A stretch of DNA of 64,000 nucleotides from Oxalicibacterium flavum (GCF_014635065.1 NZ_BMCG01000004.1:186001-250000), one strand, 5' to 3'; counted from the first letter of the stretch, positions 35,632 to 45,170 are shown. Numbers and translations: made by a program. The notes: generated by a model not told the origin, from the letters alone.

Positions 35632-36261
35632 ATGCAATTTTCTTTTTCCTCGACCATTCTCCCAACCCTGGGTTTTGCGCTGGCGGCGCTGTCGTCGGTC
35701 GCTCATGCCGATTACGTCTGGCTGGAACGCGATGCCAATGGCGCGCCGCATGCCTATGTGGGCGAACTCGCGGCTGACAAGCAGCCGCCCGCGAGCGTGA
35801 CTGCGCCGCGTGCCTATCTGGCCGACGGCAAGGATCTGCCGGTCTCGGCGGTGGAGCAGGCGCTGGTGGTGGATACGAGCGCCGCGGGCGATGTGCGGCT
35901 GGTGACCAGCCGCGTCGGCGAGAAAGGCGTGCTCAATTACTATCAGGCACGTTACGGCCGCAGCGAGACCAAGGCGGTCAACGATCTGGAACTGGTGCCG
36001 ACCGAACCCAACGGCAATACCTTCAAGCTGGTCTGGAAGGGCAACACGGTAGCGGCATCGCAGGTCAATGTGGAAACCTCGGCCGGCTGGTCGCGCGTGC
36101 TCAAGCCCGCTGCCGACGGTACGGTGACCTTGCCGACGCAGTTCCCGGGCCTGTATCTGCTGGAAGTGACGGCACGCGTCAACGGTTCGGTCACGGTTGA
36201 CGGCAAGAAGTACGACGACGTGCGCCACACCGCCACGCTGACCTTCGACGTCAAGAACTGA
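35632..36261 (+). CDS. DUF4198 periplasmic protein (second copy)
   Basis: 209 residues; signal peptide ending SVAHADYVWLERDANGAP. It is a divergent paralogue of the first DUF4198 protein of the operon (shared VWLERDA, AVNDLELVPTEPNGNTFKL and a TATLTFDVKN end), but the mature start is DYVWLE rather than HQVWVE, so the potential N-terminal His is replaced by Asp. It is the last gene of the Fur-linked operon. Confidence 0.85.
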   Translation: MQFSFSSTILPTLGFALAALSSVAHADYVWLERDANGAPHAYVGELAADKQPPASVTAPRAYLADGKDLPVSAVEQALVVDTSAAGDVRLVTSRVGEKGVLNYYQARYGRSETKAVNDLELVPTEPNGNTFKLVWKGNTVAASQVNVETSAGWSRVLKPAADGTVTLPTQFPGLYLLEVTARVNGSVTVDGKKYDDVRHTATLTFDVKN

Positions 36262-36268
36262 TCGGGCC

Positions 36269-36295
36269 GGCAGCGTGCCGCACGGTCACGCTGCC
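36269..36295. terminator. Hairpin between convergent DUF4198 and DUF2242 genes
   Basis: GGCAGCGTG and CACGCTGCC pair perfectly (9 bp, 9-nt loop) between two convergent stops. There is no T run. Confidence 0.5.
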
Positions 36296-36302
36296 TCCAT
36301 CC

Positions 36303-36899
36303 CTATCGCTCGGGAAACTCCGCAGTCACCGGTTGCTGCGGGGTTTGCTGATCGGCATTGGCGGGAATTTCGGTGCTGTAGGTGCCGAGGAATTTGCCGA
36401 CCAGATTGAAGAAGCTTTCATAGAATTTGCCGACCGAGATCGTCTCGCTGCCGACCTTTACCAGCGAGTCGTCGCTCGACGAGAACGGCAGCGACACCGA
36501 GCCGAGCGCCCCCACGCCCAAGCTGGCAGCGCTGTTGACCTTTTTCAGTGCGTAGCGGTCTTCCAGCGCATTGACGAACATCGAGCTGGCCTTGCCGTCC
36601 GCGCCATCTTCCGCGCACACCACCCGAAACGCGATCTGCACGTGGGCATCGGCCTGCGGCTGGAAATTCTTGCGCGCATCGATCTGGGTCGAGGTAAAGG
36701 CGCTGATCACGTAACCCTGGCTCAGCAGCGTACGGCGCGCCGCCTCGCAGGAGGTGGCGGCAGGAAAGGCGTAGTTGCGCGAATAGACGCCGGCGGAATC
36801 GAATTTTTCCGTTTCGTAGGTGCCGGTCGGCATGGAGCGGCAGCCGGCGAGGGCGAGCAGGACCGTGACCGGCAACAGAAGGCGCAAGTGGGATGCCAT
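36303..36899 (-). CDS. DUF2242 lipoprotein
   Basis: 198 residues with a lipoprotein signal peptide (LLPVTVLLALAGC lipobox, Cys about residue 19). The mature part has the DUF2242 hallmarks YETEKFDSAGVYSRNYAFPA, CEAARRTLLSQGYVI and STQIDARKNFQPQADAHVQI. AGGAATTCC precedes the ATG. DUF2242 is widespread in betaproteobacteria; function unknown. It runs toward the iron operon and is not part of it. Confidence 0.88.
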   Translation of the reverse strand: MASHLRLLLPVTVLLALAGCRSMPTGTYETEKFDSAGVYSRNYAFPAATSCEAARRTLLSQGYVISAFTSTQIDARKNFQPQADAHVQIAFRVVCAEDGADGKASSMFVNALEDRYALKKVNSAASLGVGALGSVSLPFSSSDDSLVKVGSETISVGKFYESFFNLVGKFLGTYSTEIPANADQQTPQQPVTAEFPER

Positions 36900-37073
36900 G
36901 GAATTCCTCTGAATCAGGAAGGGATGGACTGCATGTCCGCCGGAAAATTCCCATTATGTCGGATTCCCGCAGTGCGCTGGAAGAGAATGGCCCCATCGCC
37001 ATTGCTGGCAATTTATGCATCGTTTCTCCGAATCTCGGTTAATCTTCACCCTTTCGCTTGAGAAGAGAAAAAG

Positions 37074-37796
37074 ATGGGCAATCTTGTCATCGTTCGCCAC
37101 GGCGAGTCGCAGTGGAACTCGCAGAATCGCTTTACCGGCTGGACGGATATCGACATGACGGAAAAGGGCGTTCAGCAGGCGCGGTGCGCGGGACGGGCGC
37201 TGGCACAGGCGGGCTATCGCTTCGATCTCGCGTTTACCTCGGTGCTGAGGCGCACGATCCGCTCACAATGGCTGATTCTCGACGAGATGGATCTGATGTT
37301 CATTCCGACCGTCAGCCACTGGCGTCTCAACGAACGGCACTATGGTGCGCTGACTGGCCATACCCGTGCCGAGATCATCGAACGCTTCGGCGAGGAGCAG
37401 GTGTGGCAGTGGCGCCGCGGCTATGCGAGCCGGCCACCGCTGATGGCAGATGACGATGCGCGCGCGCCAGTGCGCGAATCGCGCTATCGCGCCGTCGATC
37501 CGGCCTTGCTGCCGCTGGGCGAATCGCTGGAAGACACGGTGGCGCGCGTGCGCGTGTTCTGGCACGAGGCGATCGAGCCGGTGCTGCGCCAGGACAGGGA
37601 TGTGCTGATCTGCACGCATGGCAACAGCCAGCGCGCGCTCGTGCGCCTGCTGGAGCCGGCCATGGCCGACGAGGAAGTGGCGCGGTTCGATGTGCCTAAC
37701 GGCGTGCCGCTCGTTTATCGCTTGAACAGCGACCTTGCGGTGCTGGACCGCCACTCCCTGCAGATTCCGGAAGCCACCGTTTCTGCGTTGCTCTGA
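37074..37796 (+). CDS. gpmA: 2,3-bisphosphoglycerate-dependent phosphoglycerate mutase
   Basis: A 240-residue glycolytic/gluconeogenic enzyme interconverting 3- and 2-phosphoglycerate. It shows the phosphohistidine motif VRHGESQWN (His 9), RFTGWTDIDMTEKG, the acid loop LNERHYGALTG and the second catalytic His in CTHGNSQRALV. Length and motifs match GpmA. AAGAGAAAAAG precedes the ATG. It is a single gene, convergent with the GFA gene. Confidence 0.95.
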   Translation: MGNLVIVRHGESQWNSQNRFTGWTDIDMTEKGVQQARCAGRALAQAGYRFDLAFTSVLRRTIRSQWLILDEMDLMFIPTVSHWRLNERHYGALTGHTRAEIIERFGEEQVWQWRRGYASRPPLMADDDARAPVRESRYRAVDPALLPLGESLEDTVARVRVFWHEAIEPVLRQDRDVLICTHGNSQRALVRLLEPAMADEEVARFDVPNGVPLVYRLNSDLAVLDRHSLQIPEATVSALL

Positions 37797-37824
37797 TCGA
37801 TCTTCCCGCCGCGCATGGCGGGCT

Positions 37825-38313
37825 TCAGTCGGTCAGCATGCCGTGGCGCACGTGCCAGTCGGCCAGCGATTCCTCCGGATAGGCGCCGAATCGCAAGTCC
37901 TTGCGGCCGCCTTCCACTTCCACCCATTCCGGTTTGAAATCCAGCATCAGGTGCGTATGTTCGGGTGCCGCCGGTAACGGTGTATCGATCGCCGAGGCAA
38001 ACGGATGTACGAGCTCGGGCCAGTCGGGATCGAACAGCCACAGACCGCTGCCACAGCGCTGGCAGAAATGGCGCTCGGCGCCGCTGGCGTGGTTGGGTTT
38101 GCCGTGCTCGCGCATCACTGCATGATAGACGGTGATGTCGTCCTTGCCGCTGATCTGCAGGGTGCGCGCGTCGCCGCCGATGTTGATGGCATAGCCGCCT
38201 CCGCCCTGCGTCTTGCGGCAGATCGAACAGTAGCAGCGCTGGTAGGGGACGGGCGTGACGCTTTCGAGCGAGAAATGCACGGCGCCGCAATGACAGGATC
38301 CTTCGAGTCGCAT
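37825..38313 (-). CDS. GFA-family zinc-binding protein (CENP-V/GFA domain)
   Basis: 162 residues. The cysteine pattern CHCGAVHF, CYCSICRKTQGG and FCQRCGSGLW marks the Gfa/CENP-V fold with structural and catalytic zinc sites. Family members include glutathione-dependent formaldehyde-activating enzymes, but most such short bacterial proteins have no proven substrate. ACGGAGGCAAT precedes the start. The formaldehyde role is not claimed. Confidence 0.9.
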   Translation of the reverse strand: MRLEGSCHCGAVHFSLESVTPVPYQRCYCSICRKTQGGGGYAINIGGDARTLQISGKDDITVYHAVMREHGKPNHASGAERHFCQRCGSGLWLFDPDWPELVHPFASAIDTPLPAAPEHTHLMLDFKPEWVEVEGGRKDLRFGAYPEESLADWHVRHGMLTD

Positions 38314-38395
38314 GATTGCCTCCGTCTTGAGGGCAAAGCTGCATGCTGCGCGCCGCCGGTGTCGCCTGCCGTGCGGTACGCCTCTTTCGGCTTCG

Positions 38396-39205
38396 CTATT
38401 CGAGGAATTCCTTCTTCAGAAAATCCTCCAGCGCATCGTTGTCGCGCAGCCGCGCCGACAGCGTGATGGTGCGTCCCAGGCGACGCGATTCCCATTGAAA
38501 ATCGCCGCGTTCGGTCTGCCGGATGATCTCGATCATGCGCCGCACGATGGCGGTATCGACATCGCCACCGAGGCCGGCATCCACCTGGATCAACTGGCGC
38601 ATGTTGGTGTTGCGCCGCGTGTTCCATCCGCGAAAGATGAATTCGGCGTTGCGCACACCCTTGTACGTGATCTGGAACACGCCGCCCGATTCGTTGCGTC
38701 CGCGCGCCTGTTTGTCCATCAACTCCTGCACGTTGGCGCGCGCAATGGCGCTGTCGTCCTGCGGTGCCGGCTGGCTGCTTTCCGGTTCCTGGATGCCGGC
38801 CGCGCGGCGCCGCTCGCGCGCGGCGTTGAGCATGTCGGTCATGTCCATCTGCGGATCGAATTTGCGTTCAGCTTGCGGGGCAGGCGGAATGCTGGCTTGC
38901 CGCGGTTCGCTTCTTTCGCTGGGCGGTTGCTTGCGCGCCACCGGGGGCGAAGGACGCTGGCGTACCGGTTTGTTGGGGCGCGGCGCCGGGGGAGCAATGA
39001 CCGGACGTGGAGCCGGCTCGGAGGCGGGGGCCTTCGGCAGTAGCTGAACCTGCAGCGGCGCGGTGCCCGACTCGCCTGTTTCTGCCAGACGTGGCGGGGG
39101 CTGATCCAGGTAGAACAACAGGATCAGGGCATGGATCAGCAGGGAAAGCGCGAGGCCGAGATAGAAGCGGGCATTCGGGCTATCGGGAATCAATCGAAAC
39201 TTCAT
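38396..39205 (-). CDS. TonB-like proline-rich membrane-anchored protein
   Basis: 269 residues. An N-terminal membrane anchor (FYLGLALSLLIHALILLFYL) resembles TonB/TolA starts, including the SxxxH-like pattern. A proline-rich stretch spans residues about 35-110 (PPAPRPNKPVRQRP). The C-terminal 110 residues (FQITYKGVRNAEFIFRGWN; LSARLRDNDALEDFLKKEF) do not show the usual TonB C-terminal YP motif. It might connect membranes, but energising the receptors upstream would be conjecture: no exbB/exbD genes are near. Confidence 0.7.
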   Translation of the reverse strand: MKFRLIPDSPNARFYLGLALSLLIHALILLFYLDQPPPRLAETGESGTAPLQVQLLPKAPASEPAPRPVIAPPAPRPNKPVRQRPSPPVARKQPPSERSEPRQASIPPAPQAERKFDPQMDMTDMLNAARERRRAAGIQEPESSQPAPQDDSAIARANVQELMDKQARGRNESGGVFQITYKGVRNAEFIFRGWNTRRNTNMRQLIQVDAGLGGDVDTAIVRRMIEIIRQTERGDFQWESRRLGRTITLSARLRDNDALEDFLKKEFLE

Positions 39206-39408
39206 CGACGGCGTGATGGCAAAACGAGTCTCATTATGGCTGCAGGGAAGGCGCTTGGCGCGCGGCCACCGCCTTTTTAGACGCTTTTTTCCATGTAAAT
39301 TCCCATGTCATCACAAAAGCAAATAACAGATATTTACTTATGTTTGGTGATAGTGATTACTAACAAATGGCAAAAGTCAAGGAAATTTATAAGGGATATC
39401 ACGTACAT

Positions 39409-39454
39409 CAATACGTATAACTACGTATTGAGACCATAAGGGCAAATACGTATC
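39409..39454. promoter_or_regulatory. TACGTA operator-like repeats upstream of oxlT
   Basis: Arms CAATACGTA (39409-39417) and TACGTATTG (39422-39430) form a perfect 9-bp inverted repeat with a 4-bp centre; a further AAATACGTAT follows at 39445. They sit in an AT-rich gap of about 600 bp (39206-39812) between the TonB-like gene and the oxlT leader, in which I see no gene. They look like sites for an unknown regulator. Confidence 0.5.
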
Positions 39455-39812
39455 GTCACGAAAACTTAACGTGAACCTAACCATTTCTTGAGATAAACAT
39501 CTTCTTTTACCGCTTTGTTTTCCTGAACCAAGGGGCGCAAAACGGCAAGAGATGAACAGCGGGACTACCAGCAGGAATGGTTTTCCTGAAAGTGAGGTGA
39601 GTGATACGAATTGCAATACCCCTGCAATACCCCGCCGAAACATCCGCGTGATCGCTCGGCAGAAGGCGGAACGGCATTCGACCGGTCCATTCAATGGCTG
39701 CCTTTCAAACATCCTTGCGGACGTCTTCCAGTCGTAAAGACGAACAAATTTATTATCAATCGTCGTTCTCGAACCTTCAAGGTCGAAACGATCATTTGGC
39801 ATGAGGAACATT

Positions 39813-39881
39813 ATGGCAAGAGCAACACACTTCACGCTGGCGCGCGCGCCGCAGTTTCTGAAAGGAGCGCGTCATGGCTGA
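39813..39881 (+). CDS. Short leader ORF overlapping the oxlT start
   Basis: A possible 22-residue basic peptide (MARATHFTLA...GARHG) whose ATG has GAGGA six bases upstream. Its TGA lies just inside oxlT (ATGGCTGA), so ribosomes ending the leader could restart at oxlT. There is no evidence beyond ribosome-site quality and the overlap. Confidence 0.35.
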   Translation: MARATHFTLARAPQFLKGARHG

Positions 39882-41211
39882 AACCGAACTCTCCGCATCG
39901 GCAATCCGTCCTGATCAACCGATCAAGGAAAGCACCCGCTGGCTCCAGCTGGTCGTTGGCGTCATCTGCATGGTGGCAACCGCCAACATCCAGTACGCAT
40001 GGACCCTGTTCGTTCCTGAAATCCAGGGCACCTTCGGCTGGGCTCGCGCAGAGATCCAGATCGCCTTCACCATCTTCGTCCTGGTCCAAACCTGGCTCGC
40101 TCCGATCGAAGGCTTCTTCATCGATAAATTCGGCCCGCGTGTCATGGTCGCCTTCGGCGCCATCGGCATCGGTCTGGCATGGGTGCTGAACTCGCAAGCC
40201 ACCACGCTGATGGGCTTCTACGTCGGCGCGGCAGTCGGTGGTATTGGCGTCGGCTGTATCTACGCTACCTGTATCAACAACGCACTGAAGTGGTTCCCTG
40301 ATCGTCGTGGTCTGGCCGTTGGCCTGACCGCCGGCGGCTACGGCATGGGTTCGGCTGCGACGATCCTCCCGATCGCTGCCATGATCAAATCCGACGGCTT
40401 CCAGGAAACCTTCTTCTTCTTCGGTCTGCTGCAAGGCGGCCTGGCGTTCATCGCTGCATGGTTCCTGCGTTCGCCGAAGTCGCACGAGGTGAAGTCCTCG
40501 GCCAAGCTCGAGCAGTCGCGCCGCGACTACACGCTGAAGGAAGCAATGAGCACCAAGCTGTTCTGGCTCATGTTCTTCATGTTCATCATGGTCGTCACCG
40601 GCGGCATGATGGCAGTGGCACAGCTGGGCGTGATCGCACAGGATCTGGGCGTCAAGGAATTCGAAGTCGACATGTACTTCTTCACCATGGCTGCTCTGCC
40701 GCTGGCACTGATGCTTGACCGTATCATGAACGGTATCTCGCGTCCCCTGTTCGGCTGGATCTCGGACAACATCGGCCGTGAAAAAACCATGGTCATCGCG
40801 TTCACGCTGGAAGGCTTCGGCATCATCGCGCTCGGCTACTGGGGCCACAACCCGTACGCGTTCCTGATCCTGTCGGGTGTCGTGTTCCTGGCATGGGGTG
40901 AGGTGTACTCGCTGTTCTCGGCACTGGCAGGCGATGCCTTCGGTACCAAGCACATCGGCAAGATCTACGGCGTGCTGTACTGCGCCAAGGGTATCGGCGC
41001 ACTGTTCGTCCCGATCGGCAACCTGATGATGGAAGCGACCGGTACGTGGTCCACGGTTCTCTATACAGTGGCGTGCATGGACTTGACTGCTGCGATCCTG
41101 GCGGTGGTGGCCCTGCGTCCGATTCTGGCGAAACACGTTGCCTACTCTGCAGACCTGCTGCAGAAGGAACGTGCTGCTGCCGGAGCGCAACCGACCCCGG
41201 CCAACGCCTAA
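39874..41211 (+). CDS. oxlT: Oxalate:formate antiporter (major facilitator superfamily)
   Basis: A 445-residue, twelve-helix MFS transporter expected to exchange oxalate for formate across the inner membrane. The start region WLQLVVGVICMVATANIQYA and WTLFVPEIQGTFGWARAEIQ is characteristic of OxlT, which uses conserved residues in helices including YAWTLFVPEIQ. WFPDRRGLAVGLTAGGYGMG and ISRPLFGWISDNIGREKTMV are MFS motifs. GAAAGGAG precedes the ATG, and codon choice is strongly biased (CTG, ATC, GGC, CGT), as in highly expressed genes. Oxalyl-CoA decarboxylase genes are not in the window. Confidence 0.88.
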   Translation: MAETELSASAIRPDQPIKESTRWLQLVVGVICMVATANIQYAWTLFVPEIQGTFGWARAEIQIAFTIFVLVQTWLAPIEGFFIDKFGPRVMVAFGAIGIGLAWVLNSQATTLMGFYVGAAVGGIGVGCIYATCINNALKWFPDRRGLAVGLTAGGYGMGSAATILPIAAMIKSDGFQETFFFFGLLQGGLAFIAAWFLRSPKSHEVKSSAKLEQSRRDYTLKEAMSTKLFWLMFFMFIMVVTGGMMAVAQLGVIAQDLGVKEFEVDMYFFTMAALPLALMLDRIMNGISRPLFGWISDNIGREKTMVIAFTLEGFGIIALGYWGHNPYAFLILSGVVFLAWGEVYSLFSALAGDAFGTKHIGKIYGVLYCAKGIGALFVPIGNLMMEATGTWSTVLYTVACMDLTAAILAVVALRPILAKHVAYSADLLQKERAAAGAQPTPANA

Positions 41212-41242
41212 GCTGCTTTAAACTCATTCGTCGCAAGTTTGG

Positions 41243-41268
41243 CGGGCTTCCTCGGAAGCCCGTTTTTT
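41243..41268 (+). terminator. Intrinsic terminator after oxlT
   Basis: CGGGCTTCC and GGAAGCCCG form a 9-bp stem, followed by six T residues. Confidence 0.93.
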
Positions 41269-41296
41269 ATTGGGGCGCGGCAAGGATGAGCTTTGC

Positions 41297-41357
41297 CTCT
41301 ATATATAGAGCAACATACAAACGCTTACAAAAAAGCGCGCTTGCCGCAGGCGCGCTT
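41297..41357. repeat. Palindrome and hairpin between oxlT and uppP
   Basis: CTCTATATATAGAG is a perfect 14-bp palindrome (41297-41310). AAGCGCGC (41333-41340) pairs with GCGCGCTT (41350-41357); on the minus strand this hairpin is followed by a T run, though no minus-strand gene ends here. Confidence 0.5.
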
Positions 41358-41466
41358 GTCGAAATCCTTACATCGCCAAAGGCGCGCCGGTGTATATTGC
41401 CAAAGTTGAACTGTTCGCCCCCGGACGGCTCATAGTCATCAAACGTACATCACAGGTTCATCAAGC

Positions 41467-42306
41467 ATGAGTTCATCCGTCGGCTGGGGAGAAGCCGCCT
41501 TTCTGGGTCTGATACAAGGTCTGACCGAGTTTCTGCCCATTTCCTCCAGCGCCCATCTGCGTATCCTCGGTCCCTTTCTTCCTTCCGGCACGGACGCTGG
41601 CGCAGCCTTCACCGCGATCGTGCAGATCGGCACCGAACTGGCGGTGTTGCTCTACTTCCGGAAAGACATCTACCGCATCGCCGCGACCTGGATCGCCGCG
41701 CTGTTCGACCCATCGATCCGCAAGGAGCCGGATGTGCGGCTCGGCTGGCTGGTGATCCTCGGCTCGATCCCGATCGCCGTGCTCGGCCTGCTGTTCCAGG
41801 ATGCGATCGAAACCTACCTGCGCAACCTTTACCTCACCGCCACCATGCTGATTCTGTTCGGACTTGTACTCGGCGCGGCCGATCGCATGGCCAGCCAGAA
41901 ACACACGCTGGAACAGATGACCTGGCGTGACGGCATCATCTTCGGCTTCGCGCAGGCGATGGCGCTGATTCCGGGTGTGTCGCGTTCGGGCGGCACCATC
42001 ACCGCCGGCCTGCTGATGGGCTACACGCGCGAGGCGGCGGCACGCTATTCCTTCCTGCTCGCGATTCCGGCCGTGCTGGCTTCCGGCTTTTATCAACTCT
42101 ATAAAAGCTGGGGCGTGGCCGGACCGGTCAGCCATGGCGCGACGGCACTGGCGGCAGCGATTTCCTTCGTGGTCGGTTATGGCGTGATCGTGGTGTTCCT
42201 GCGCATCGTCAGCAGCCGCGGCTACTGGCCGTTCGTCGTCTATCGGGTGTTGCTGGGCTTTGGCGTGCTGGCCTTGCTGGGGCTTGGTTATATCGCACCG
42301 GTCTGA
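41467..42306 (+). CDS. uppP: Undecaprenyl-diphosphatase
   Basis: A 279-residue, multi-helix membrane enzyme that recycles undecaprenyl pyrophosphate for cell-wall synthesis; overexpression confers bacitracin resistance. It shows the two active-site motifs: [15 protein letters not shown] (residues about 17-31) and the PGVSRSGGT loop (residues about 174-182). Length matches UppP/BacA. The gene stands alone behind the oxlT terminator. Confidence 0.96.
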   Translation: MSSSVGWGEAAFLGLIQGLTEFLPISSSAHLRILGPFLPSGTDAGAAFTAIVQIGTELAVLLYFRKDIYRIAATWIAALFDPSIRKEPDVRLGWLVILGSIPIAVLGLLFQDAIETYLRNLYLTATMLILFGLVLGAADRMASQKHTLEQMTWRDGIIFGFAQAMALIPGVSRSGGTITAGLLMGYTREAAARYSFLLAIPAVLASGFYQLYKSWGVAGPVSHGATALAAAISFVVGYGVIVVFLRIVSSRGYWPFVVYRVLLGFGVLALLGLGYIAPV

Positions 42307-42433
42307 ATGCACTGCCGTGCGGCAACCGTGACCTGATACGGCTTCCCACATGCGGTCGTCCCGATGTCTGATTGTGGAAGACAGGCATCGGCGTACAGTG
42401 AGCAGTCGAGCTCAACCACATCAGGAGGCTGTC

Positions 42434-42712
42434 ATGTCCGCCAACAAGAACGTCGTTCCCGTCACCAATGCAGAAGATGCCAAGGCCAACGACAAGCTGG
42501 AGCGCCCGCCTGCCGACCGGCCGGGCAACAACCTGCGCGCGCAAACGCATGCCAATACCATCTTCGACGACAAGCCGCAGCAGAAGGAACTGTCGGACGG
42601 TTCGACCGCAAACGATCGCAACAATCGCCTGCACAACAATCCGAACGACGTGACCGAGCGCGATCCGACGCGTTCGAGCGACAAGCCGCTGTCGGGGAAA
42701 ATCCAGAAATAA
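42434..42712 (+). CDS. Small hydrophilic hypothetical protein
   Basis: 92 residues, without signal peptide or hydrophobic segment, rich in Asn, Asp, Lys and Pro ([39 protein letters not shown]). AGGAGG precedes the ATG, supporting translation. It is probably intrinsically disordered. No family recognised. Confidence 0.7.
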   Translation: MSANKNVVPVTNAEDAKANDKLERPPADRPGNNLRAQTHANTIFDDKPQQKELSDGSTANDRNNRLHNNPNDVTERDPTRSSDKPLSGKIQK

Positions 42713-42809
42713 GAATGTTGGTAGGGGCCGGGAAGCGCGCTTTCCGGGACTGCCCCGACCGGGGTTGTATACTGTTGGGCATTCCCGTTTCACTTTAGAA
42801 GAAGCCCGC

Positions 42810-43151
42810 ATGAGCAACCTCCCCGCCTGTCCCCAATGCCAGTCCGAATACACCTATGAGGATGGCGCGCTGCTGATCTGTCCCGAATGCGCGCACGAGT
42901 GGTCGCCGCAGGCCGCAGCCGAAGCGACGGATGCCGCACGCGTCTATCGCGATGCGGTCGGTGCCATCCTGCAGGACGGCGACACCGTCACCCTCATCAA
43001 GGATCTCAAGCTGAAGGGCGGCGGCGGCACGCTGAAGATCGGCACCAAGGTCAAGAACATCCGCCTGGTCGACAGCGATCACGACATCGATTGCAAGATC
43101 GACGGCTTTGGCGCCATGAGCCTGAAGTCGGAATTCGTCAAGAAGGTATAA
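42810..43151 (+). CDS. phnA: PhnA/YjdM-family zinc-ribbon protein
   Basis: 113 residues. The N-terminal zinc ribbon [13 protein letters not shown]...CPECAHEW is followed by the PhnA domain ([56 protein letters not shown]). The name comes from early alkylphosphonate work, but there is no phosphonate hydrolase signature and the function of this family remains unclear. Confidence 0.92.
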   Translation: MSNLPACPQCQSEYTYEDGALLICPECAHEWSPQAAAEATDAARVYRDAVGAILQDGDTVTLIKDLKLKGGGGTLKIGTKVKNIRLVDSDHDIDCKIDGFGAMSLKSEFVKKV

Positions 43152-43264
43152 AAGAAGGTATAGGCCCGCGCGCGGGCAGTCGCGCCGCCAATGTACGCTG
43201 CCCGACACAAGGCTTGGTGGTTGGTCGGTAGAATCTGCCGGTAGCCTTCACAAAATTTGTCGTC

Positions 43265-43792
43265 ATGCCTGCCTCGCGCAACAAGTCCGCCGGATCTCCC
43301 GCACTGCCTTCGTACGTCGTCAAGACCTCGCCCATCCATGGCCGCGGCGTCTTTGCGCGCCGTGCCATCGCGCCCGGCGATGCCATCATCGAATACACGG
43401 GCGAACGCATCGAATGGGACGAAGCCAACCGCCGCCGCGACGACGACGATCCGCTCAACCTCACCTATTTCTTCACGCTCAACGACGGCCGCGTGATCGA
43501 CGGTGGCGTCGGCGGCAATGCGGCGCGCTACATCAACCACTCGTGTGAACCGAACTGCGAAGCCATCGAGTACGAGGACGGCAGCGTCTGGATACACGCG
43601 CTCTACGGCATCGCGCGCGGCGACGAACTCAGCTACGACTACACGCTGGTCTATGAAGGGCGGCACACGCCGGCCGTCAAGCGTGCCTTTGCCTGCCATT
43701 GCGGCACGCCGAGCTGCAGCGGTTCCATGCTGATGTCCAAGCGCTCGGCGCGCTATCGTGCCAATATGCGGCTGATGAACACGAAAGGTTGA
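43265..43792 (+). CDS. SET domain-containing protein (putative lysine methyltransferase)
   Basis: 175 residues. The SET fold is seen in [27 protein letters not shown], the SAM-binding [13 protein letters not shown] and the catalytic-Tyr region [14 protein letters not shown] post-SET zinc motif follows: [12 protein letters not shown]. Such short SET proteins are common in proteobacteria; the methylated target is unknown. It ends 16 bp before pncB. Confidence 0.92.
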   Translation: MPASRNKSAGSPALPSYVVKTSPIHGRGVFARRAIAPGDAIIEYTGERIEWDEANRRRDDDDPLNLTYFFTLNDGRVIDGGVGGNAARYINHSCEPNCEAIEYEDGSVWIHALYGIARGDELSYDYTLVYEGRHTPAVKRAFACHCGTPSCSGSMLMSKRSARYRANMRLMNTKG

Positions 43793-43808
43793 GTCAACAA
43801 GGGGAACC

Positions 43809-44996
43809 ATGAGCCGCATCGTCACCAGCCTGCTTGAAACCGATCTCTACAAGTTCACGATGTGGCAGGCGCTGCTGCACAGCCATCCCGACGCACAGGC
43901 GACCTATCGCTTCATCTGCCGCAACCAGCCCGCTTACCCACTCGCGCAACTGAAGGACGAAGTCGAACAGGAACTCGACCATCTCTGCACGCTGGCTTTC
44001 CGCGAGGAGGAGTTGAGTTACCTGCGTTCGCTGCGCTTCATCAAGAGCGACTTCGTCGATTTCCTCAGCGTGTTCCGCTACCAGCGGCGCTTCATCAGCG
44101 TATCGATCGATGGCGAACGGCTAGAAATTGTCGCCCACGGACCGCAGGTGCACGTGATGGGCTTCGAGATCCACGTGCTGGCGATCGTCAACGAACTGTA
44201 TTTCCGCCGCTTCGACCAGCAGGCCGCACTGGCGGAAGGGCGCAAGCGGTTGGCTGCCAAGATCGCGCTGTTGCGGGATTTCTCGGAAGAACCGGTGCGT
44301 CGGCACCCGTTCGAATTCTTCGACTTCGGTGTACGTCGCCGCTTTTCCGCCGTCTGGCACGAGGAAGTCGTCGCCACGCTCGCGCGCGAACTGCCGCAGT
44401 TCTTCAAGGGCACGTCCAACGTCCATTTCGCGCGCCAGTTCGGTCTCGTGCCGATCGGCACCATGGCGCATGAATATCTGCAGGCCTACCAGGGCTTCGG
44501 TGTGCGGCTGCGCGATTTCCAGAAAGCCGCGCTCGAGGACTGGGTGCAGGAATATCGCGGCGATCTCGGCATCGCGCTGACCGACGTGGTCGGCATGGAC
44601 GCCTTCCTCGCCGATTTCGATCTCTATTTCGCCAAGCTGTTCGACGGCTTGCGCCATGATTCCGGTGATCCGGTCACATGGGGCGAAAAGGCGCTCACGC
44701 ATTATGCGAAGCTGCGGCTGGATGCGCACACCAAGCGCCTCGTCTTCTCCGATGCGCTGGACGTGCCGCGCGCTCTTTCCCTGTATCGTCACTTCGCCGA
44801 CCGCACCGTGACCGGCTTCGGCATCGGCACCAACCTCAGCAACGATGTCGGCTACGAACCGCTAAGCATCGTCATGAAGCTGGTCGCCTGCAATGGCCAG
44901 CCGGTCGCCAAGCTGTCGGACTCGCCGGGCAAGGCGCTGCCGACCGACGAAACCTTCCTTGCCTATCTGCGGCAGGTCTTTCACAAGCATGATTGA
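43809..44996 (+). CDS. pncB: Nicotinate phosphoribosyltransferase
   Basis: A 395-residue NAD-salvage enzyme converting nicotinate and PRPP to nicotinate mononucleotide. Hallmarks are [20 protein letters not shown] at the N-terminus, [25 protein letters not shown] with the His of the phosphorylated loop, [13 protein letters not shown], and [30 protein letters not shown] precedes the ATG. Length fits PncB. Confidence 0.96.
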   Translation: MSRIVTSLLETDLYKFTMWQALLHSHPDAQATYRFICRNQPAYPLAQLKDEVEQELDHLCTLAFREEELSYLRSLRFIKSDFVDFLSVFRYQRRFISVSIDGERLEIVAHGPQVHVMGFEIHVLAIVNELYFRRFDQQAALAEGRKRLAAKIALLRDFSEEPVRRHPFEFFDFGVRRRFSAVWHEEVVATLARELPQFFKGTSNVHFARQFGLVPIGTMAHEYLQAYQGFGVRLRDFQKAALEDWVQEYRGDLGIALTDVVGMDAFLADFDLYFAKLFDGLRHDSGDPVTWGEKALTHYAKLRLDAHTKRLVFSDALDVPRALSLYRHFADRTVTGFGIGTNLSNDVGYEPLSIVMKLVACNGQPVAKLSDSPGKALPTDETFLAYLRQVFHKHD

Positions 44997-45121
44997 CGTT
45001 GTTGCGGCTTGCCGAGCGGCAAGGCATGCAACGCGCTGACACGGATTGACGCCACCGTCCGACAGATTTGCGCCGCGCATTTCCTATTATTCTGAAAACT
45101 ACATTCAGCCAAGAAGATGCC

Positions 45122-45170
45122 ATGAACCTGCCCGCACAGCCACAGACACCGCCTGGCAAGGAAGTCTATG
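45122..45170 (+). pseudogene. 5' stub of a gene cut by the AT-rich island
   Basis: After a TATTAT -10-like box and a weak ribosome site, ATG 45122 opens MNLPAQPQTPPGKEVYG in the GC-rich style of the host. From about 45,171 the DNA turns AT-rich and the frame only runs on antisense to the ASCH gene until 45253. The rest of the original gene is not in the window. The parent family is not recognised. Confidence 0.6.

Noticed and set aside
39377-39835. 152-codon minus-strand frame in the gap upstream of oxlT
   Set aside because: No recognisable domain, no convincing ribosome site, and it overlaps the repeats and leader region; left as intergenic.
39832-41190. 452-codon minus-strand frame opposite oxlT
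   Set aside because: Shadow created by the strong codon bias of oxlT; His/Asp/Glu-rich low-complexity translation.
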